Made by a program: the position numbers and the translations under genes. The notes beneath the pieces were generated by a model, which was not told the origin of the DNA, did no database searches, and worked only from the letters and a program-made list of their open reading frames with translations. A stretch of 64,000 nucleotides of DNA from Mesostigma viride (taxonomy: Eukaryota; Streptophyta; Mesostigmatophyceae; Mesostigmatales; Mesostigmataceae): positions 2,783,882-2,847,881 of the forward strand of contig RPFO01000448.1 in NCBI GenBank assembly GCA_009746045.1, given 5' to 3'. Of the stretch, positions 47,340 through 64,000 are shown piece by piece. The first letter of the stretch is position 1; each line of letters begins with the position of its first letter.

Positions 47340-49882
47340 TGTCGCGTCCGTGATCTATCACGTCCGCAATTCAGATTTTAGCGTAATTCTGACGTCCGCA
47401 GCCTTGTGCGGGTTGCTATACCGCGGCCCGGTACTGACGCCGCGGATCTCAGTTGTACTCACGCGCCAAGTCTGCTGAATTTGCTGACGGAACTTTTGGG
47501 CGGACCTGAATTTCACTGACATTCGTCACAAGGGCAGTTTGCCGAATGCTGGTACACAGCAAGCCGGCAAGGCACTGCATGAGCAGCTGTGCAATTTCAG
47601 GATGTCAACGTGGGACACCAGACACAATTAAATGCAAGGAAGCCCCAGGCGGTGCCTGGCATGGCCGATAGATTGCCCTTGTATATTTGTGTTCGCTTGA
47701 CAGATAAAGCTTGAAGTTTAGCTTGTCGGAAATTAGACAATGTTATGATCGGCTGATGTCTAGAGTGGCGCTAGTGGCGCCAGCCGCCAGGCTTGAGCTT
47801 TGAGCAGTATAGAAGGATGAGCAACGAACCATGGTGCATGGTCGTTGTTCGTCCGTTTCTCTCCCTCACAACTGGTTTGTTGTCTTCATGGGGTGAAATA
47901 GTTCGAGCAGCCCGGAGCAGCCCCCGTGAGTGGTTGCATGCAGTCAGTTGCCATGAGGATATGGACTGACGGATATGACAATTAATGTATTGGTTTTGTT
48001 AAGAATGTGTGTAAGACTGAGAACGAGACAAGGGACAGGGCCTTCGGGCACCCTGGTCGTCGTTGGCAAGAATGCCAGTAGGAACTACTCAAGGTCGGGA
48101 ACACACGCACTGCCGCCACAAGGGGCCTGCAGTGGCGTCACCCAAGGGGCCTCACAGCTGCTCTTATAACTACAACATTACAACTCGACACTCTTTGTAA
48201 TTCGTGATGTATCTCATTGGAATTGAAATGTCTTTTGGTTGCTTTAATGATAAAGCATGGTCTCAAGAATCGGCTGGTTGGGCCGGATTGCCTGTCATGA
48301 AGGTGGCGGTGCCATAAAGGACCGCACCTTTCATTCTCATTTTAAACGGACGAACAACCCATGATGGGTTCAGTCCGGCCAGCCTGGATGTTCCTCCTGC
48401 TTCACCCAGGGAAGCACAAGGAAGAGGTTATTGCTTAGCCTTCAAAAGCATCTGAAGAGGTTAGGCTTTTCCCGGTAAAAAGCCATTGAAGGGGTTATTG
48501 CTAAGCCTTTAAAAGCATGCATGTTAAGGTTGTTGCTGATCCTCGAAAAGCATCTTGGAGCAGCTGGATTTTTTTTTTCCTTTTTGCTGCTGCCTGGAAT
48601 GACGCCCTCTTTGGGCTTCCTTCTTTAGTGTGAGATGCCTTTCTTTCACTTTTTGCTCTCACGTTGTTGTGAGCTAAATAGTGGGGGGGGAGGTGGCATA
48701 TCTCACACATGATTACTGCTGATAGTGGATGCATTCCAAGTAGCGGTAATGACCAGTCCAGGATGATATGGCACGCAAGTGCGACAGCTGTCGCGTCCGT
48801 GATCTATCACGTCCGCAATTCAGATTTTAGCGTAATTCTGACGTCCGCAGCCTTGTGCGGGTTGCTATACCGCGGCCCGGTACTGACGCCGCGGATCTCA
48901 GTTGTACTCACGCGCCAAGTCCGCTGAATTTGCTGACGGAACTTTTGGGCGGACCTGAATTTCACTGACATTCGTCACAAGGGCAGTTTGCCGAATGCTG
49001 GTACACAGCAAGCCGGCAAGGCACTGCATGAGCAGCTGTGCAATTTCAGGATGTCAACGTGGGACACCAGACACAATTAAATGCAAGGAAGCCCCAGGCG
49101 GTGCCTGGCATGGCCGATAGATTGCCCTTGTATATTTGTGTTCGCTTGACAGATAAAGCTTGAAGTTTAGCTTGTCGGAAATTAGACAATGTTATGATTG
49201 GCTGATGTCTAGAGTGGCGCTAGTGGCGCCAGCCGCCAGGCTTGAGCTTTGAGCAGTATAGAAGGATGAGCAACGGACCATGGTGGTCGTTGTTCGTCCG
49301 TTTCTCTCCCTCACAACTGGTTTGTTGTCTTCATGGGGTGAAATAGTTCGAGCAGCCCGGAGCAGCCCCCGTGAGTGGTTGCATGCAGTCAGTTGCCATG
49401 AGGATGGACTGACGGATATGACAATGTATTGGTTTTGTTAAGAATGTGTGTAAGACTGAGAACGAGACAAGGGACAGGGCCTTCGGGCACCCTGGTCGTC
49501 GTTGGCGAGAATGCCAGTAGGAACTACTCAAGGTCGGGAACACACGCACTGCCGCCACAAGGGGCCTGCAGTGGCGTCACCCAAGGGGCCTCACAGCTGC
49601 TCTTATAACTACAACATTACAACTCGACACTCTTTGTAATTCGTGATGTATCTCATTGGAATTGAAATGTCTTTTGGTTGCTTTAATGATAAAGCATGGT
49701 CTCAAGAATCGGCTGGTTGGGCCGGATTGCCTGTCATGAAGGTGGCGTTGCCATAAAGGACCGCACCTTTCATTCTCATTTTAAGGTGCATGCATATCTC
49801 ACACATGATTACTGCTGATAGTGGATGCATTCCAAGTAGCGGTAATGACCAGTCCAGGATGATATGGCACGCAAGTGCGACA
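47340..49882. mobile_element. Two-unit LTR-like dimer inserted in gypsy pol
   Basis: Two direct units, 47340-48786 and 48789-49882, each begin TGTCGCGTCCGTGATC and end GCAAGTGCGACA (TG...CA, 6-bp inverted ends), separated only by GC. The pair is flanked by the 4-bp direct repeat CTTG (47336-47339, 49883-49886). The shared ~1.1 kb is about 99% identical; unit 1 has about 360 bp more (roughly 48342-48695). With one CTTG kept, the host frame runs on from protease to RT. No coding sequence, PBS or PPT exists between the units. Most likely these are two LTRs joined with almost no internal region; a dimer of a short TIR element is the alternative. Confidence 0.75.
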
Positions 49883-50599
49883 CTTGGCAGACCACACATG
49901 CTTCAGTAGGGCAGCCCGTTTCTCCTCCAAAGTCGGCTCTTGATCCACCCCTTTCGCACCTGCTTCCCCTCCCTTGCCATCATTGACAGCTGTCTGTGTG
50001 GAACAGCACTCAGTGGCTGTTCTTCTCCCCCCTGGCAACACACAGGTAGCATCCCACACTGTCCCATCCTTGAACTGGACCACCCTGTCAGGCCAAGAAA
50101 TAGCAGGATTGGTGTCAGACAACCATGGGATCCCCAAAATCACATCTGCTGCCGTGAGGGGAATGACATCTGCTGTCACTTCCAAAGTCTGGGATGAACA
50201 AACTTGGAAGATGAGCTGCACGTAGCCAGGTGAGCAGCTTCTCCTGCCATCAGAATACTGCACCATGACAGGTGTGGGGTGGGCAAACACAGGCAACTTC
50301 AACTCCTGCACCAAGGATGCAGCAATATAATTACTGCCAGCACCAGAATCAATCATAAACAAGCAAGCTGGCTGAGCCAAGGGTACTGGCACGTTGAGGA
50401 GCCTAGCCTGAAACTTGAGTAAGAGACCTGGTACAGGAGGACCCACAGGGACAGCGGGGTCAGAAGCATCCACCGTGTTCACTGGCCTAACGTCAACAGC
50501 AGGCAGGTCAGACCTGGCCATGACAGAAGGATGACCTGGGGACCCAACTATAGTTTTTTGACTCAGGTGGGTCTGGGAGTGCTCCACTGCCTGATGCAT
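49883..50599 (-). CDS. Gypsy aspartic protease region (5' part of pol)
   Basis: The frame overlaps the gag end by 37 nt and is shifted by -1, as in many gag-pol junctions; no clear slippery heptamer is visible in the overlap. The catalytic motif is seen in FMIDSGAGSNYIAASLV, followed by VIPLTAADVILGIPWL, the usual ILGxPWL flap-side motif of Ty3 proteases. The frame continues through EEKRAALLKHVWSAK to the insertion boundary at 49882, and would have entered RT in frame before the insertion. Retrotransposon polyprotein processing is its role. Confidence 0.85.
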
Positions 50600-52305
50600 G
50601 GTGGAAGCTGCTCAGGTGGTGCTGGAGGCTCATCCTCGTTCCCCCCATCCTCCTCATCTGCCAGCAGCTGCATGAGAGCGTTCACCATCCTACGCTTATC
50701 CTGTCTGCTGAAGGGCCGAGCGCGGGACTGGAACCTCCCAGAGGGCTGGAAGTTGGGCTGGAACCCTGGCTGCATCCGGTGATCGCCAGCAGGAACGCCA
50801 GGAGGTAGGCTGGGTGGCCTGGGAGATGGCAGGGCGCCAAAAGGTCCTCTCGTGGCAGGGGGAAACTGGTCCCGTCTGGGGCAGTCCCGTGCAAAGTGAC
50901 CTGGCTGGTTGCAGATAAAACAGTTACCCTGGGTGGGATCCAAGGCATTGAGCTCCCCCAGGAGGTCATCCAGCTGGTTCAGGGACTTCTTGATGGGTGG
51001 CACTGGCGTGGCCACAGGCTCCCACTTGACAGAAAAAGCAGGCACACGACAGAGGGTGAGCACATAAGACAACACCTTGTCCCATTGCCAGTCCACGTAG
51101 TCGAACTGGGAGAAGTGCTTGTCCACATCCAGTCGCACGTGTGGAGCCATGCCATGCAGTAGTCTGTGAAGCGCCTCTGCGTCAGAGCATTGGGGAATCT
51201 TGGCTCTAAGGTTGGTGAATTGCTCCACGAACTGTGGCAGCGTCAAACCAGCCTGCGTACAGTTAGCCAGTGCGTCCCGATCCATGCGAAGCTGATCCTG
51301 GGGTAACAGAAACCGGCGAAAGCCCAATAGGAGAGAGGGGAGGTCGGTACACGCACGTCCAGCCACAGAACGCAAAAACTCATCAAAACGGTCGCTGGCA
51401 CTGTCGCTCATCCGCTGCCTAACCATTCTCTTCTGGATGTCCATCGTGAGACGTTCCTCTGCCTTGGGCCCGTAGTTGGCGAAGTGGATAGCGAAGACAT
51501 CCTGAAACTTGGTGGAGAAATGGTCGAAGCTGCGATGGGTAAGGTTGGTCAGCGATAGCTTGTCTACCGACTCCACCTTGGGAAAAGGAACAGTACGAGG
51601 ATACAAAGACGTGAGCTCCATCACTGGGGCGTGTGGTGCATTCTGACTCTCCGGCATTGTCGCAGCCACCGAGAGCCGTGGAGGCTCATGTCCCTGTGCA
51701 TCTGTCCCTTCATCAACAAAAGGAGCGTCAACCGCATATACCCTTCGTATACCCAGTGTTGGAGACAGTTGATCCACGAAAACAGACTCTCCATCGCCCG
51801 CCTGCCCTTGCGACTCAAGTTGCTGCACACGCGCAATAGTCCTACCCACACTCTTCTCCAGCGCTTCCGCCACACTTCTAGCTCTCGCAGCTTCCTCACG
51901 TTCATGTTGTAATCGAATTTTCTCCGCTGTCAGCTCGTCAGCCGCTAGCCGAGTGCCGTCTCGCCCCGGCACCGTGTTGTAGCCAAAACGAATAGCCGAA
52001 CCGTATTCGGGTGCTGGCGAACGCGTGTCCTCCACGTTGGAGAACCGTGGTCCACCTCTACCAGTGCCACGCAGGGAGGGCTCGCCTGGTTGCACACCGA
52101 GGGGCAAGATGGAGAACTTTGGGCCGACCGACAGCGAATATCTGCGGGAAGCAGACATTAAGGTGGTATCTCCAAATAGTTGACGTCTGGGAGTAGATGA
52201 TGAAACCCTTTCATCACCGGTCGTCCGTTGAGCTGCTAAAGATGTGGTTGCATCTTCAACTCTCTTACTTGATAACGGTGGTTGTGTCTCCGGGTTACTC
52301 ATCAC
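50563..52305 (-). CDS. Gypsy gag, intact 580-residue frame
   Basis: Begins MMSNPETQPPLSSKRVEDAT about 220 nt inside the 5' LTR. Residues about 120-180 are a charged, probably coiled-coil segment (KIRLQHEREEAARARSVAEA). The middle holds a retrotransposon gag capsid-type region (SFDHFSTKFQDVFAIHF, DFLRS-like helices, TLPQFVEQFTNLRAKI). The C-terminal part has one CCHC zinc knuckle, CFICNQPGHFARDC at 462-475, then a basic Pro/Arg-rich tail. Gag packages element RNA into particles. This is the only undamaged frame of the element. Confidence 0.9.
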   Translation of the reverse strand: MMSNPETQPPLSSKRVEDATTSLAAQRTTGDERVSSSTPRRQLFGDTTLMSASRRYSLSVGPKFSILPLGVQPGEPSLRGTGRGGPRFSNVEDTRSPAPEYGSAIRFGYNTVPGRDGTRLAADELTAEKIRLQHEREEAARARSVAEALEKSVGRTIARVQQLESQGQAGDGESVFVDQLSPTLGIRRVYAVDAPFVDEGTDAQGHEPPRLSVAATMPESQNAPHAPVMELTSLYPRTVPFPKVESVDKLSLTNLTHRSFDHFSTKFQDVFAIHFANYGPKAEERLTMDIQKRMVRQRMSDSASDRFDEFLRSVAGRACTDLPSLLLGFRRFLLPQDQLRMDRDALANCTQAGLTLPQFVEQFTNLRAKIPQCSDAEALHRLLHGMAPHVRLDVDKHFSQFDYVDWQWDKVLSYVLTLCRVPAFSVKWEPVATPVPPIKKSLNQLDDLLGELNALDPTQGNCFICNQPGHFARDCPRRDQFPPATRGPFGALPSPRPPSLPPGVPAGDHRMQPGFQPNFQPSGRFQSRARPFSRQDKRRMVNALMQLLADEEDGGNEDEPPAPPEQLPPCIRQWSTPRPT

Positions 52306-52505
52306 TCCATGGGTCGCGCATGCCGGACTGGGGAAACGTTAGAGACTTGTGAGCTCAAAGCAGCTCTCAGAGCAAGACTGTCACATAAGGATGAGTCACA
52401 CTCTAAAAACTGTCCGGACACACAGCATAACGTACCCTCTCTGGGTCGGGCAAGAATTCCATTGTTAACCGTGAACTAATACTATCAAGACAACCAACAC
52501 CTAGG

Positions 52506-52523
52506 TAGAAACCTCCGATACCA
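52506..52523 (-). other. tRNA primer-binding site
   Basis: On the minus strand TGGTATCGGAGGTTTC lies 1 nt after the 5' LTR. TGGTATC... is the usual complement of the initiator-methionine tRNA 3' end; the exact tRNA should be checked against the host set. Confidence 0.8.
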
Positions 52524-52524
52524 A

Positions 52525-53512
52525 TGTAACGACTAAAAATGTTGTGTTTGCAACAGCCTCAGTTTCAACATTGATGTGAAAAGATCTTTATACCTGGGTT
52601 GGAGTCGCGACAGATAACTTCACGTCCAGAGAAGCAATGAAGATGGATCTTCAACAGTTAAGGGAATGAGTCCCCACCCTTGTTAGACACAACAGACAAG
52701 TTATATCCAAGTCGACTATCTGTTGAAGTTATTCTGATCAGACACTCCGCAAAGGTGAAAACCTTTGCACGTTCAGTGCCGGGCCGCGGAAAACGCGGAA
52801 AACGCGATCTGCAAATGAATCAGACCGGAATCGAACTGGGGACCTCTCGCACCAATTTTGCTGACTATAGGACGGACGTCTCCGGTTACCATGGCATCGC
52901 CAACTTACACCTACAGTCATCCGCAAAAGTTCTCCTGTCCGGGGAGTGATGCAAGCCTTTCGGATTTGGTACTAGATAAATCACTCGAGATCTGTGTGTA
53001 GGAGTACTACACACGTGTCTGCACGCTCTGTTGAAGTTATAGTTGACTTTTAGCGAGGGTTGTTTGATTGATGAAACAAGGAAACCCTTGAATTACACCA
53101 TAGCTTTAGTTCTCATACACGCACACATGCACAGCCGCCACAAACAGGATAAAAGTCATCGTGCACGCAGGGTCGGCTCAGCCCTAACCCGGAAGGACCA
53201 ATCAAAAGTGAGAATCACTCAAGATAAGATCTTAGCTTCCGAATCCTCAACACAACACAAAGCCAGCACATACGGAATCTCCATGACCTGGAACCAGATC
53301 CACCAGGTACAACGGTATTAAAGAGAATCTATGACTGACTGAACAAAGCCATGCAAAGTACCCTACGTGGATCAGGCCACGACCAATGAGGGTAGAACAA
53401 TAAATTCTACAGATCTCAGCAGGCCCAATATCCATCAGACGTCGAAGCCTCCTAACTTCCCAAATAATTGTCCTAAAGAACTCATAATAAGATCAACAGT
53501 AGGAAAACTTTG
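52525..53512 (-). repeat. Gypsy 5' LTR, SINE-disrupted and end-truncated
   Basis: Matches 37390-38095 across 52525-52732 and 53041-53512. The SINE at 52733-53026 interrupts it, and the last ~20 bp of the outer end (ending GTTACA in the intact LTR) are missing. At the break TAGGAAAACTTTGTG is repeated twice in tandem. Loss of the outer end means no target duplication can be scored. 53513-53857 beyond it holds the ILP1-like 3' region and nothing else recognised. Confidence 0.9.
52733..53026 (-). mobile_element. tRNA-related SINE with 14-bp target duplication
   Basis: A 294-bp insertion in the 5' LTR flanked by TCTGTTGAAGTTAT (52719-52732 and 53027-53040). On the minus strand it carries a B-box-like CAGTTCGATTCCGGT, an inverted CGCGTTTTCCGCGTTTTCCGCGG segment and the 3' end GTGTCTGATCAGAAT. 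The last 190 bp match 14920-15109. The 5' 104 bp are specific to this copy. It must be younger than the gypsy insertion. Confidence 0.88.
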
Positions 53513-53857
53513 TGTGTAGGAAAACTTTGTGCAAAGGTACCTCGAAATATCTTGGTACGGTGACCCTCCCCACGGATCTTAGCGCATGAATGGATGAAGG
53601 AATCCAAAAGGCGGATTCAACTGTGTTATATTAATACTGTACAGATTGTCCGAGTTGCGCCATGCATGCATATGCAAATATATACAGCTAGCCCCATCCA
53701 TCGCCCTAGTTTCGAGTCGTGGCTACTATGACGACAGGCTGGATGAGATACTGAGGGTACACATCCTCGCAACTTCAATGTCGCTCATGCTGGTCATGTT
53801 ATTGATAGTTAAACCAGCCACAAGGCACAGCAGCTCAGTGCTTGGCGACATTTGGGT

Positions 53858-63664
<9,807 letters not shown>

Positions 63665-64000
63665 CTGCGGATGGCAGCACGAAGACGACAGGAATCGGGG
63701 CGACCGCTAGCAAGGGGTGAGTTCTTATTTAGCAAAGGGGTCAGCTGTTGGCTAGTCCTGTGGGTGTGCGTGGGGAACCGGGATTAGTAATCATGTAGAC
63801 TGTGTGGGATATGCCAAGTGTGAATTCAAAACTACTATCGCAATGAATGGTTGCCTAACTAAGGTCTCCAAAAGTGTGCCATCCTGAGTGTGCGCATGAG
63901 CAACAGGGGAGTTGGAAATGCCACGTGATTGTTATTAGCTTCAGGAAAAGTTTCTCGGCCTCTTCAACCTTAGGTCGCGTGGACGGGAGCAAGCACAGTG
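63665..64000 (-). other. Intron upstream of the first visible ILP1-like exon
   Basis: The exon at 63664 is preceded on the sense strand by CCATCCGCAG, a good acceptor. No further exon was recognised up to the window edge, so the N-terminal coding part lies outside. Confidence 0.55.

Larger units (their letters stand above)
37390..53512 (-). mobile_element. Ty3/gypsy chromovirus-type retrotransposon, nested insertions
   Basis: Minus-oriented element with LTRs at 37390-38095 (3') and 52525-53512 (5', SINE-disrupted and cut short at its outer end). It has a PBS next to the 5' LTR, a PPT next to the 3' LTR, and gag, protease, RT, RNase H, integrase and chromodomain in Ty3/gypsy order. Removing the insertions at 39982-43795, 47340-49886 and 52733-53040 leaves about 9.5 kb. 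The LTRs remain highly similar, so the element is not old, yet pol has several frameshifts and stops. It lies about 345 bp downstream of the last ILP1-like exon, in the same orientation. Confidence 0.93.

Noticed and set aside
37390-53512. Endogenous virus or env-carrying retrovirus
   Set aside because: Gene order, PBS and chromodomain fit a Ty3/gypsy chromovirus; the extra ORF has no signal peptide or membrane segment.

Overview
This is a nuclear window from a eukaryote, most likely a green alga (Chlorophyta). The reasons are GC-rich exons split by long spliceosomal introns full of low-complexity repeats, a UGUAA-type poly(A) signal after one gene, a GT29 (sialyltransferase-fold) protein, an ILP1/PAXBP1 homologue, and a dense load of LINEs, SINEs, TTAA-inserting DNA elements and a chromodomain Ty3/gypsy element. 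The species cannot be fixed from sequence alone.

Three host genes can be supported. (1) 15532-22098, minus: an intronless 2188-residue type II membrane protein with a C-terminal GT29-like domain and a huge low-complexity stem. (2) 23306-28738, plus: a five-exon LCM/PPM-family SAM-dependent methyltransferase of 405 residues, divergent from gene 1 across a 1.2 kb spacer. (3) 53858-63664, minus, running off the right edge: eight exons giving the C-terminal 476 residues of an ILP1/PAXBP1 (GCFC-domain) homologue, a family linked to spliceosome disassembly and transcription. Splice phases agree at every junction of both split genes.

The rest is mobile or repetitive DNA. 0.8-5.3 kb holds a 1.26 kb compound microsatellite, a MITE with a TTAA-unrelated 4-bp duplication, a foldback repeat and two GTGAACT-rich arms in opposite orientation. 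5.6-15.1 kb is a LINE nest: a broken reverse transcriptase copy is interrupted by an element of about 6 kb that itself contains ORF1-type LINE copies, one of which is split by a TTAA-flanked (piggyBac-like) element. 28.9-37 kb holds more LINE copies, including the longest one (endonuclease plus reverse transcriptase, 31.4-34.9 kb). 37.4-53.5 kb is one Ty3/gypsy chromovirus-type element (LTR, PBS, gag, protease, RT, RNase H, integrase, chromodomain, PPT, LTR). It carries four nested insertions: a TTAA element inside the chromodomain, a second TTAA element inside that one, a two-unit LTR-like dimer in pol, and a SINE in the 5' LTR. An unrecognised extra coding region lies between its chromodomain and 3' LTR.

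The most unusual pattern is in the introns of the two split genes. Several intronic repeat arrays contain degenerate copies of the neighbouring exon's 3' end or its splice donor, as if repeats grew outward from donor sites. Other leads are the LTR-like dimer with a 2-bp spacer, two TTAA elements that share a core but not termini, ORF1-only retroposons that borrow LINE 3' ends, and the extra retrotransposon ORF.
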